Shown: one piece after another, positions 34,605 through 46,500 of the stretch | How positions within the stretch are numbered: the first letter of the stretch is position 1 | How the letters are laid out: every line of letters begins with the position of its first letter | Source of the DNA: Lytechinus variegatus | Taxonomy: Eukaryota > Echinodermata > Echinoidea > Temnopleuroida > Toxopneustidae | Assembly (NCBI RefSeq): GCF_018143015.1 | Contig: NC_054742.1 | Span: 51,345,195-51,409,194 of the forward strand | Reading direction: 5' to 3' | DNA length: 64,000 bases | The notes under the pieces: model-generated | Databases searched by the model: none | What the model was told of the DNA's origin: nothing | What the model saw: only the letters and a program-made list of their open reading frames with translations | Translations under genes and position numbers: made by a program

Positions 34605-35454
34605 CAGGGGCGTCGATCCATTTTTCAGATTGGGGGGCAAAATCATGAATCAAAGTTCCAAAGGCGCTTGATCACACAAAAGGAACAAACTCACCCGCAC
34701 ACACGTAAGTGTGTGTATATATATATATATATGTACATATGTATATGATTTATATGACTCTTGAGAAAGATACACATTATCTCACCAACAAATTATTGCG
34801 AGCGCGAAGCACGAGCTGAAATTTTTTAGTATACTGACATGAAAACAGGAAAAAGGTCCCTGTTTAGAACTGTTTGTAGTAACTCATGAGGAGGATAGAT
34901 ACATGACGAGTGCCGAGAGCGAGCTGAAATTTCTTTATATCCTGACCTGAAAGCTTGATATTCTAAGCATTTTTGGTACCAATGATTAAGATGGGTATCT
35001 AAAAGAACAGTAGATGCGAGCGCGAATCGCGAGCTGAAAATTTTGATGTTTCGATCTGAAAAAAAGACAGTTTAATGGAGTTTTTGATAAAGAACAAGAT
35101 AATATATCCAACAATTTATTATTACAAATCGAAGCGGGAGCTCTGTTGAGGTTTAGAACTGAAAGCGGGACATTCTATTCACCTATATAATCATGAAAAG
35201 TATGGGTTTTTGCTACATAAATGATGCGAGCGCGAAGCGTGTGCTGAAAATTTTTATATTCCAATCTAAAAAGCAGACATTAAATAAAAAACGAGTTGGC
35301 ATCTCAATCACGCTTGCTGATTTCTGTGTAACATTACAATCTTAGTTTATTTTTACACAACAGCGGAATTATTGGGGGAACAAAACGATATGTTTGCCCC
35401 CGATATTTTCATTTGTGGGGCAATCGCCCCCCCCCCCCAGGATCGACGCCTCTG
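34605..35454. mobile_element. hAT-like non-autonomous element with internal ~107-bp repeats
   Basis: Ends CAGGGGCGTCGATCC and GGATCGACGCCTCTG (one mismatch), flanked by an exact 8-bp target duplication CTCTGAAT (34597-34604 and 35455-35462), the hAT signature. Inside, GCGAGCGCGAAGCGCGAGCT-like units followed by GAAAATTTTTATATT recur at about 34797, 34908, 35013, 35125 and 35223. No ORF. Confidence 0.85.
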
Positions 35455-35462
35455 CTCTGAAT

Positions 35463-36136
35463 ATAATTACAAAGCACATACATATTTATAATCTATAGAT
35501 AAATCTTATTGTTTTCTTTTCCAATACCATAATAATTCTAAGAAGTTATCATAATATAGGTTTTCCCGTCCAATTTCGTAAAAATTTCAACCGATTTAAT
35601 GATGTAATAATTCAATTTGCAACTAATTTGAATGACCAATGAGATCAGCATTTAAATAGCCAAATACTTGATTTAATTTAATTCTACTGGCACGCGATTT
35701 CATAATTATTTCATTTAAACATTTATAAAGAACGATCAAATTAAAATAGCTGAGTAGTCATGGTAGTGTTTTCAAATTAGCACCGGTACCTTCCTTGCGA
35801 ACGTTTAGGAATTCAAAATCATTAATATGCAATCACTTACAAGATATGGACAGTGTTTTTCGTTGTTGTTTTTGTTTTACTTCTTTTGAATAATTATGGA
35901 AATGGGTTTTGCTCCCAAATTGGATGTTAAAAATTTTACTGAATTTTACATCTGACAGACCATCATCGGGACAACCACTCGTTTTTGTTCCACTTTCATA
36001 ACTATAGTCTGTGGTCAATACCATGATACCCATCCCTTCACCAAAACGATTAAATTATATACAATACAATTATGTAAAATAAAAAAGAACAAGATGATGA
36101 AGAAAAAATACCTACCATTGGCATACTAGGTCATCG
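35463..36136. other. No gene seen
   Basis: AT-rich. A 66-codon minus frame (35833-36033) is discussed under rejected items. Confidence 0.4.
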
Positions 36137-36145
36137 ACCCACTCA

Positions 36146-36293
36146 CTGGCGGATCCAGGGGGAGGGCAGAGCCGACTCGTGCCCCCCCCCACAATTAATT
36201 TTTTTCGTGGACGAAATATCTCTATTCTTTGGTTAAAAACCTTTTTTTTTGCTCGTCAAATTCCCTTTGGGAAAATCCTGGATCCACCCCTGC
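36146..36293. mobile_element. Short hAT-like MITE
   Basis: Left CTGGCGGATCCAGGGGG and right CCTGGATCCACCCCTGC, flanked by ACCCACTCA at 36137-36145 and 36294-36302. The right end reads CAGGGGTGGATCCAGG in complement, a typical hAT terminus; the left end has lost a few G residues. A poly-C run lies inside. Confidence 0.8.
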
Positions 36294-36302
36294 ACCCACT
36301 CA

Positions 36303-36669
36303 TCAATCACTAAAAGAATAAGCGTTTACAGCCATATCATATAAGTGTTACATGAATTACGTCTGTATCAAACATAATGGAATAAAATGATTCTAACTGA
36401 AAAGATCCGCAAAAAATAGAAATATAGGGTAAACTTTGAAAAAAGAAATGAATACTGAAACATGATATCTGAATTTGGAAGTTTAAAGTGCAAATATGTG
36501 TGCCAATAAATGAAATTGAAAATGGTGTTTCAGACGAAATTAAACGATCAGTTCGTCGTCGCGAAATTAAGTGACACTTTAGGGCCATTATTTTGAACGA
36601 ATTTCTCTCTAAATTGAATTTCTACTAAATTCAAAGGAATGATATAGAACGGAATTGAATGCTAAATGA
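36303..36669. other. No gene seen
   Basis: AT-rich gap between two hAT-like elements. Confidence 0.4.
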
Positions 36670-36677
36670 ATGAAAAT

Positions 36678-37228
36678 CCCGGGGGGCCACTTACATTGGC
36701 GAGTGGATACCATGCGCGACCAAAAAACACGTAAAAAGGATGTCTTTTTCACGATAGGGCACGTTACGTACGTAACGTGATAAGGGTGTCAAAAACACAA
36801 AAATAATGAAAAAAGGGTATCTATTTCGCTTAGAAAATTACGTGTTTAGGGTCGAATTTGAGGGGACGATAAAACGAAATTAAAATGTTTTATAAAGGAT
36901 GTCCTTTTTGCCTCAACACTACGTGTTCAGAGTCCGATTTGCGCGAGGTGTAGAAGGTGGGGTCGTACTAAACCAAAATTAAGGTAAAGCCGACGACCGA
37001 AGGACCCGTAACAATAAAACATTCCTGTACTTGTTTAGGGGTTCATTTCAGGGAATATTTGCCAAGAGTATCGTTCTGTTTCCAATACTTGTTAAGGGTA
37101 GGGTTTCACACGCCAATACTTGTTAAGGGGTGTATTTTCAGAATATGGAAATTACGTGTTTAGGGTGCTTTTCGGGACCCCATGGTCGCGCATGGTATCC
37201 ACTCGTGAATGGAAGTGGCCCCCCCGGG
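36678..37228. mobile_element. hAT-like MITE, family C copy 2
   Basis: Ends CCCGGGGGGCCACTT and AAGTGGCCCCCCCGGG, flanked by an exact 8-bp duplication ATGAAAAT (36670-36677 and 37229-37236). Subterminal GAGTGGATACCAtGCGCGACC and its complement are also inverted. Several tracts of the centre repeat the word ACGTGTTTAGGGT or AATACTTGTTAAGGG. It ends 290 bp upstream of the CDK5RAP3 start codon. Confidence 0.9.
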
Positions 37229-37236
37229 ATGAAAAT

Positions 37237-37518
37237 GAACTATGTGTGCAGAGGGTGGACGAAATATTTCAAATTTGAACGTCCTTTCATTAATTTAATT
37301 GCAACTCTGATGAAATTGGACGGGAAAACCTATAAAATAACAAACACACACACCCTCGCACAAAAGAAAACACACACACCCCGCCACGCTTCATCCATTC
37401 AGCTCCCATCATAGAGGTGGATTAATCCACCCATATGCCCCCATATCCCACTCTATCCGGTTTTGTTATTCCGCGACACCATACCGTAATTTCGGGGCAA
37501 CTCGACGTATGCGACAAA
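37237..37518 (+). promoter_or_regulatory. Upstream region and 5' UTR of CDK5RAP3
   Basis: The 280 bp between a MITE terminus and the start codon must hold the proximal promoter and leader. The last 80 bp are CpG-rich (CCGCGACACC, TTTCGGGGCAACTCGACG). There is no TATA box. A (CA)n-like stretch lies at 37341-37380. Confidence 0.4.
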
Positions 37519-40500
37519 ATGCAGGTAAATATAAAAATGTTTGTAATTGTACCTTTAATTTATTGTTCGTGTCTTAGAATTCATTCTATGTAAAAAGAGT
37601 CACTAATCACTTGGTTATAATTTCCAATGCAGGGAACAAAGAATGGAGAGTTGACGGCCCAGCAAATAGAAAATCTCCCGATAGATATCAGCTCCACTAA
37701 ACTACTTGGTATGTACCGTATGGTAGGCTCAGTCCAATGTGTGCATTTCTGTGACTGTGGTGTGTGATAAAACAAGTCTCAAATATTTAAAGGGGAAGTT
37801 CACCCTGAAGAAAACTCTGTTGTAAAAATAGCAGAAAAAATAGTAAAAAATATTGGTGAAGGTTTAAGGAAAATCCGTTAAAGAGTAAGAAAGTTATTAG
37901 AGTTCAAAGTTTTGGATTTGTGACGTCATAAACGAGCAGCTGCCCCATGTGTTATGTGATATAAAATGCATGAATTCCAAATTTTGTATGGTTCCTGATA
38001 ACTTAATTTTGTTTTCTATTCATGATCGGGTGTGAAATGATTTGTCTATTGATATACGAAAGCTACAGTGAAAACCATCTTCAATTTTCTGAGAAAATGA
38101 CATTTCATTGATTTTTTACCATTCGCTATGTTGGAATGCTGCTCGCATATGACGTCACAAATCGAATAATAGAAATCTAATAACTTTTTCATTATTTGAT
38201 GAATTTTTCTCAAACCTTCGGCAATATTTTTTATTATTTTTTCTGCTATTTTTACAATAAACTTTTTGTCAGGGTGAACTTCCCCTTTAAGCGATATCTA
38301 AAAGTCCACGTCTATATTGTGATTAGGATGGTATACAACCGTTGCAAGGCTATATTTACCTTATTCCTGTATCATATATAAAACTAGACAGCTGGCAGCC
38401 ATCTGTTTCGAGGAGTTTTTTAACATTTTTTTTTTTTTTAATTTCTCGTACACCATGGCCATGTACACAGACGGCTCGCCACCATTAGGCACTCATTCAA
38501 TGAACAAGGTTATAATATGCCATTAGGGGACTTGCAATGCAAAATCCCCCCATCGGGGCTCTTCAGTTTTTGTCTTCAATGAATAAAAATTTTGAAAATT
38601 AATGCGACCAAAATGCAAATTGATATTCCCTCTTGTCTTGGCATTAATTGCCCCAAAACGGAGAAAAATCAAGTTAAAAGGAACAAAAACAGTGACTTAC
38701 CTCGGCTGTCGCGCAAATTCACTTCCCCGTTTTATCCGATCCTAAGTACATAAACATATGGCCATTGAGTCCCCTGTACAGATCGTGCTAGAATTTCGGT
38801 CTCTGTATTTGGTGAGTGAAGCCAACGGAGTTCAGCTGAACAACCAATAACAGAGACCGAAGCTTTTGGTCTAATATAAAACTTGCTGACTAAGAGTACT
38901 GCTAGCTAAGCTGCTGACAATTGACATAAACATTAGAAAGCTGGCAGCTGTCTGTTTCGAGAATTTTTTTTAACATTATTATTTGTTTTTTATTTCTCCT
39001 CATATACAGACGGCTCACTATCGTGCAGCCACCATAAGAGGGTTAAAAAATGCAAAATCCGTTGGTCGTGGCTCATCAATTACGTTTAGCGATGTCACAA
39101 AATACCGTTTTGAAGAACAATTTTTAGATAAAAATTATCATTTAATAAATTATGAAATTTAATAAGTGATGGAAAATAATCATTATAGTAATAATAATTA
39201 TTCGTATAAATCACATATTTATTTGGTAACCCTATAGACACAACTTAGACTTACCTGTTTTGAAGAAATATCAACAAATTTGTCTGTGCCTGAAAAAACA
39301 CCAAAAAAGTAAAAATAAATTCCAATTAAAAAGTAGACAATGCTTGACAGTTTCCAGAATCTCCTGCGAGACCATTTCAAAAAATTCACCTCAGTATCAT
39401 AACATGCATACTTGTTTAATTTCATCTTTGTCATTAGACCGAAAGCAGAAGTCTCTGCACCAGCTATTGTTCCACTTAACTTTGTTGGCTATACTTACCT
39501 AGTAATAGTCAAATTCTTTACTTTACCTTTACCCGAGATTCTGGAAGAATGCTGATGATCCCAGCAGTCGTGCTTCCAGTTCAAGTTCTCCATCCTTCTC
39601 GTTAGTTAGGTATCTTCATAGCAGTCTAGCTTGGAAATCTGCACCGTCCTCGACATTAGTGTGGTTTATGCATCATAGGGTGAGCAGTACCGCTGGTCTG
39701 CCCATACCTTGTCTAGCCTTATTTTGAAACTGTTCACCATCTTAGCAGTGACTACCTCTTCGGGCAGCGAATTCCAGTCGTTTATGATACGCTGGCTGAA
39801 AACATCTTGTCAGATCTTCGTCAAGCATCTGGGTTTTGAGAGCTTCAGACTATGCCAATTGATCCCATCTTTTTTCAGTTATAATGTATATATTGAAAAT
39901 GAAGTCCTTGTCTTGGCAAACAGCAGCACTGCCTGAAAATGAAACATTGCTTGGAGGAAAAGTGGTGAAAAAGAAAACTAAATATTTTATTAATTGTGTT
40001 TAGATAGAGAGTTTAAGTTTTGTGATCATTTAGTCATTTTCAATTTAACCAGTATTTATGAAATTTCTGTTTTTTATATACAAATTATTATATTTTTCAT
40101 TTCCTAATCTCATTTTGAAATGGATATGTGAAGGAAGTTGATTTCATGATGATATTATTGTTGATTTGTTTGTATTGTTTTTGTATTTGATGGTTTAACA
40201 ATAAATTGAATTGAATTGAATTGAAATAAAATGATTTCTTGAAATCCAGACATTAAGTTTTTCATTTTCAAATTTACTTTTCCTTCTTGAAATCTATGAA
40301 AGAAAAATCCTAAAGATTAAGTGTAGTACTTTAATCTTGTTTGTTGTACTTCCCATTTATCCCTGTGAAAATCCCCAGATTGGCTGATAGATCGCAGGCA
40401 TGTAAATCTGAAATGGCAGTCTGCTGCCCTCATCATTCGTGAGAAGATCAATCATGCTATCCAGGATATGCCCGAGGTAGAAGAGATTAAAAAACTCTTG

Positions 40501-43500
40501 GCTGGAACATGTAAGTCACTATTGATTTTTTTTGGACTGTGCTTGTACTTAACCTTTGGTTTAAAATTTTATTTTCAAGTGCAGGAAAGAAATATTTCAA
40601 AAAAGAAAAATAGGTTTGATGAAAGGTTTCACTGAAGTCTTGAAATTACTTCTGGAACTAATTCAAGCCATGGTCATGATACCCAATATATCATTATTAC
40701 ATGTATCATAATATAAACCTAAAATGGCGGGGAGAGGTTGAATCAACCCCCCCCTCAACATTTTCTGCGATCATTCTGCTGCGCGAAATTTTTTGACCGC
40801 GCCACTCAGAGTTTATACTTTTAAGTCTCGCGCATCTTTTGAGACCAAATTTACGACCTCCGGGTACGCAGTTTCAAAATTACGCAACATTTTGTAAGTG
40901 CATATCAGACCAAAAATTGTTCCAAAACGTGATTTTGTGTACAAAGTCAATGCAAATTGAGTTTTCTCATCTTATTCATAAAGATATGATTATTTTTACT
41001 TTTAACAGCTGAAATCAATTGATTTTAGCATAATTATGCTTCAAAAATGTTGTGAAATAAATCTGGCGAAAAAAACAACGAAAAACATAAGGTTGAAAAT
41101 CAAAGAAATACATGAGAAATTCATAAAACAATAAAATACATAAGAAATTGATTTCCAAAACAAATTTTGTTTCAATTACGATTATTAAGGATGCTACAAA
41201 GAATATTTTCACCAAAAAATAGCATTCTAGGAGCTTTATTTAGTGAATTAGAGCAAAAAGTATGATTTATGCATAAATTAGCATAATTAATTCATACAAA
41301 ATAAAATCTCATTATTTTGGAAAATTTTACCATACAACCTTGTAGATTACATCGCACACTACTAGCGTGCAAATTTTTGCGGCGCTCGCGCGATCGGCGG
41401 CCAAGATCTCAGGGGGGGTTGAATCAACCCCCCCAGCCACAGAACAGCCAAAAAAGCCCGGCCTAGTTAGGGTTAAAAGGTTATTCCAGGCTGAATTTTT
41501 TTTTTCTGATTAAGTTCTTTCCAGTGCAAAGCAAAGGATCTGGCATTGGAGTTGAAAGTCTGTAGTTGAGAGTGCCTGGCTCTGGTAGGCGGGGCAAACT
41601 ATTAGGTGTTGCATTGTTTGATCCTTCCCACAGTCGCAAGTAGTTTCTCCGACCCTAATGTAACCCTGTTTCTACTTTGAGATATGAAATGAATTAATAA
41701 GGTAAAGTAAGACAAGCAAAACATGTCAACTTGATAACTTTTATAAAGGTTGGCATTATGCAGTGGGCATGTTGCATGGATATGCAATGAGTGATGGGGA
41801 GATGACATCATGAGTTCCCTCATTGCATATTTTTGCATATTACATGCATAGAACCATTTCATCTTTCAACAAAGTAATGCAAATCTTAAAAATACCATAG
41901 CTTTGTTATTTTCAGTGTTTGCTTGTTTATTTTTGTGTATTAGTTCAATTTACTTTTTTTTGTCATGGAACACCCTTTAAACAAGAATGGTTTATCAATA
42001 TTAGTAGCAACAACAACAACAACAAAATAGATAGCAATTTGCAATGATAATGATTTTGATAACAATATGCTGAGGTGAATAAGATAAGAATATAATGATT
42101 GATGGTGATTTTTTTTCTTACAGACATAAACTACTTTCACTGTTTAAGAATCGTTGAACTGCTAAAAGTTTCAGAGGAGAGTAGCAAGAATATATTTGGG
42201 TATTATTCATCTCAGCGCATGAAGGTGAGTATTAATTTCTAGACAGGGGGAGTATTTTTCCAAACAAGACTTTGTTTCTCTCTTCTCCTTGTGCTATTGC
42301 TTCAAGTACCTTGAGAAGTATAATTTTAAATCAAGAATGCTTTATTAAAAGATTTATAATGTATCTAATAGTGTTGCATCTTGAAAGAATGATTTAGCTT
42401 GTTAAGCTTTTTAAAAACTTGCAGACACTTTTGACCATACACTAAGAAAAAATTTGCTATGTACACCCCTCATTTTGTCAGAATCAAATTTGTCTAATTT
42501 TGCCAAATAAGCCATCCCTGGCATCCCTTTAATATCAGCTGTACAGCAATCAACTATAAATTGTGCCCTTTTGTATGATTTTTTTTTTCTAAAGGATTGG
42601 CAAGAGGTTGTGAAACTGTATGAAAAAGACAACATCTATCTTGCAGAAGCAGCTCATATGCTGATCCGAAACGTAGGCTTTGAAATTCCATCTCTGAAGA
42701 AGCAGATTGCAAAGTGCCAACAGTTGCAAGCAGTAAGTGATTTGAAAATGTAGCAATCAGCTCTATTCTCTTATACTTATTACCTTGAATATTTGTTCTG
42801 TTTTTGTTCTATTGACCTTTTATGCCACTTTCCACAGAAGATGGTTGCTTTAGGCAAGAATATGATAGTTTTTAAATATTTTTTAGAAACTACATGTATA
42901 TAATACATCGCAGATCTGTCATGGCAGATGCATTCATTTTGACTAGGCGGAGTTGAGAATCCAATCTTTTTCAGAATCATAGTGTGAATTACCAAACAAT
43001 TATGTGTAGTATTTCAATGTCTGCCATTGTACTCAATATTTTGATTTATTCTTTTAGAACTGAACAATTTTGATATTCTGTTATCCCCTTTTCAAGGAAT
43101 GCTCTAAGAAAGAAAAGGATTATGCAGAGAGTGCCAACTCAGCTAGAGATGAATACAAACAATCATGCAAACAGCTTGGTATAAAGGTAACTAATAAAAT
43201 TTGTTTCTTTTCTGAAAGGAAACTTTCTACGATCATATATAAACTTTATGTCTTGCTTTCAATTTTCTAATCATGTGTTTAATATTGAAACATCAGCACT
43301 ATAATTGTATACAAGAAACATGAAATAAGTAGTCTATCATGTTAGGCGTGATCATGTACTAACGAAAAGTAAGAGAAATAGGTTGTAAATAGTTCAGCAA
43401 ATTTCAATTGAAAATAAAAGTTTTGAATATTTTCAAATCTGTTGATGTACCATGTGAGATTCCCACTGCCCTTTATGAATATATAATGAAAGTGAAAGAA

Positions 43501-46500
43501 TGAATCAAATTCTGAATGAGTAAATCTAAGTAAGGGGTTATAATAATGAGCATTGTGGCAACGTAATTATTCAGTGTTTGAGGACATATTTATTTAATGT
43601 TTTGTTCTGCTTGTCCATTTCATAGGGAGAAAAGATCCGATCAGAGTTGTTAGAGCTTGTATCAGAGCTCCCACAGACATACAGGTCAATAGAAGAGCAG
43701 GCTAGGAAACTGAGTCAAGTTCTGGAGTTCTATCAAGCATTTGTCCAGTTTGTCAATGGAAGGTATGTGAGCTTTGTTATGACCTTGTATTGTATGTATT
43801 GTTGAGTGATACTGTGATATCCTGCGCCTCTGCATTACCATCTTGGATAGAAATTAGCAGTATCCATTTTACCATCTACATTTTCAGAAATATTGCAGAT
43901 TGATACCTAGGTACTTTGCCATTGTATTTAATGTAGTAGGGTTTCTTTCTGATAGTCCAAAATCCTTAATTATGTAAATTTTTATTGTTGTACATATATT
44001 TTGATCCCTCATTATTCTCATTTTCTGTTTACTTCTAAAGAAGAATGTAAGAATTTCATCTTGTATCCATGTCATTTCAGTGATGAAGAAAGCATGGGAG
44101 ATGTGTGTCCAATGCTACAGTACCTAACACAGCATGGGAACACTACTGTTTATCAATGGAGAACAGGGAAAGTCCCAGACAGGGTTGAAGAGGTCAAACT
44201 AAGCTTCCTGGAAGATGAGGAAGAAACCAAAGATGATGAGGTAAGATATTGAAAAGAGTGAATGGAAGGAATTTTTAATTTGTATGAAATCAAAGCAAAA
44301 GGGCTACCTCAGCAATCATGTCACAAAATGTTTTTCTTTAGCATTTCGGCATTTAACTATACTGTTTCTCAATGTCCATGACCCAAATTTTGTGGGAATT
44401 GGTTCATGGGTGTCCAAGATATGGCTATATTAATACCTACTTTGCCCCATTGAAATCAGTGTAACTTATGGCCTGGTTTCAAAGAGCTATGAACCCGACC
44501 AGTTTACACTGATATTTATGGGGCCTATTAGGTATTCATTTGACTATACCTTGCGCAACCATGAACAAATTCATGTCAAATATGGTGTGTGGACATTTTC
44601 CACATATTCTACCGAAATATGGTCATGAGATTGCTTGAACGCATAAAAAGAATATTGAGATTGGGTGGTCCTTTTCAGGACCAACACTTGCCCAAGAAAG
44701 ATACATGGTTTACCGTGAAACCTACTACACTATTCTTCTTCGCCATGGAAACCTTCAGAAGTTACAATATTGATGATGTGACATTTTGGAACCCTAATTT
44801 TGTACCCTATTTGATCAGTTTCAGTCAGGAAGTTTAGAATACAGACCCTCTTCAATAACAGGTTACCTTGCCTAATGTACCTCAACAAAAGTTGCATCCA
44901 TTGCTTTGCTGCATGCTTGATTTCAATTTGGTTTCTCTAATCCCCCAATGTGTATGGAGAAATACAAGGATAAGTACCGTAGTGAGAAGACATTCTACAG
45001 GATCTCTTCTAAAGCTATGGCAGAATGTATCCCAAATCCTTTCTTAGTCCACTTATACCTCAATCTGATTTCTTGGTATAGATTACCACATTTTCAAAGT
45101 TGGGCGTCTTCAGGTTTGAAGTCTCTGGATGGAAATCGCCATTTTGGCGGGGTTAGTTAAAAATTTAACTTCTGAAGGTTTCCATGGCAAAGAAGAATAG
45201 TGTAGTAGGTTTCACAGTGCACCATGTATCTATCTTGGCAAGTGTTGGTCCTGAAAAGGACCACCCAATCTCGACGTATCAACAAGTGTGTTCTTGTTGT
45301 CTTCGGACTCTTGGTACCTTAGGCATTCTCCTGAAGACGACAAGAACACACTTGTCGAAACCTCAAGTTTGGGTGGTCCTTTTCAGGACCAACAATTGCC
45401 CAAGAAAGATACATGGTGCACCGTGGTTCAAAATTGTGATGTCAACGAAGAAACTACATCTCTAAGTACATATCTGCGTTTGCCTATTATAGATTCTATT
45501 TTACCAATATAAAATCAAATATCCACACAAAGTATCATTCAAAATTTGTTTGATATTATATTGTATTTTCAAAAAGCGATTTGATGAGTTTCAGTAATAG
45601 ATTTTACACCCATATCTAAAATTTTCAAGCTGGCAAACAAGCTAAATAGAGAATAATTAAGTATCTAATTTGCCAATTTAGAAATCATGAATAAGGGTGC
45701 AAAATTTACAGAAGAAGATGATCACAAAAACTGAGATTTTCACATCGGTATAAAGATTCCAACCCCTATAATTGGATGTAACTCCATCCAGGTAACAATA
45801 CAAAAAGAAAATACCAAATTCCAAATACCAAAGAGTGGAATAAAGCTATGTTGTAGACTCAATAAAAAAAATGCTTATACAAATAAGTTTTGAGGCAGCT
45901 TTTGAATGTAGAGCATGTAGATGCCTCCTTAATGGAAGATGGGATCGTATTCCAAAGTTTAGGGGCAGCATAACAAAATGACCTCTCCCAAAGAACTTAG
46001 TCTGAACAACTGGACCACCGGACACTTGAGGAGATATGACATCTGGTTTAAATACAATCTACTTAGAGATGTAGTTCATGGCTGACGTCAAAATTTTCAT
46101 TGGCTCAATTTCAGGTATGACAATAAAAACCCATGTTATGACCTTTTATATGAAATCTAAATATTTGTATCTTTTCCTACTTTATAGATTGATTTCAGTG
46201 GCATTGATCTGGATACAGGAGGAATAGACTTTGGTGATTTAGGAATTTCAGTCGAGAATGAAGGTGCTGAAACCATAGACTTTGACATTGAGGTACATAT
46301 TTAGCTTCATTATTGTTTGTGGGCTATTGTTACAATATTTTCCTCATCTGTGAGTCTGATTATCAGCTTAGATGAACTCAACCTCAGAAAATTTTACCAG
46401 AGTTGAAAATTTCTTCTTTTACAAGCTAGAAAAAAACCCATTGGAATTAATGTGACTTACAGCTATTTCTTCAGTACTCTACTAATTGATTCGAAAAGAT

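Noticed and set aside
35833-36033. 66-codon minus-strand ORF with a TATA-like sequence upstream and a donor-like CTTGTAAGTG at its end
   Set aside because: Tempting as a first exon, but no second exon or recognisable peptide is found. The TATA-like word is expected in such AT-rich DNA.
37509-37524. Alternative CDK5RAP3 start at ATG 37509
   Set aside because: It is out of frame with exon 2; only ATG 37519 continues into LPIDISSTKLLDWL.
45330-45370. Hammerhead ribozyme core CTGAAGA-stem-GAAAC
   Set aside because: Helix II would need one unpaired extra base next to the core, and no matching cleavage-site helix is evident. Left as a search suggestion only.
44667-45409. A complete histone gene around the histone-type 3' ends
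   Set aside because: Upstream sequence on either strand has no histone C-terminus of H1, H2A, H2B, H3 or H4 in any frame. Only the processing signal is present.
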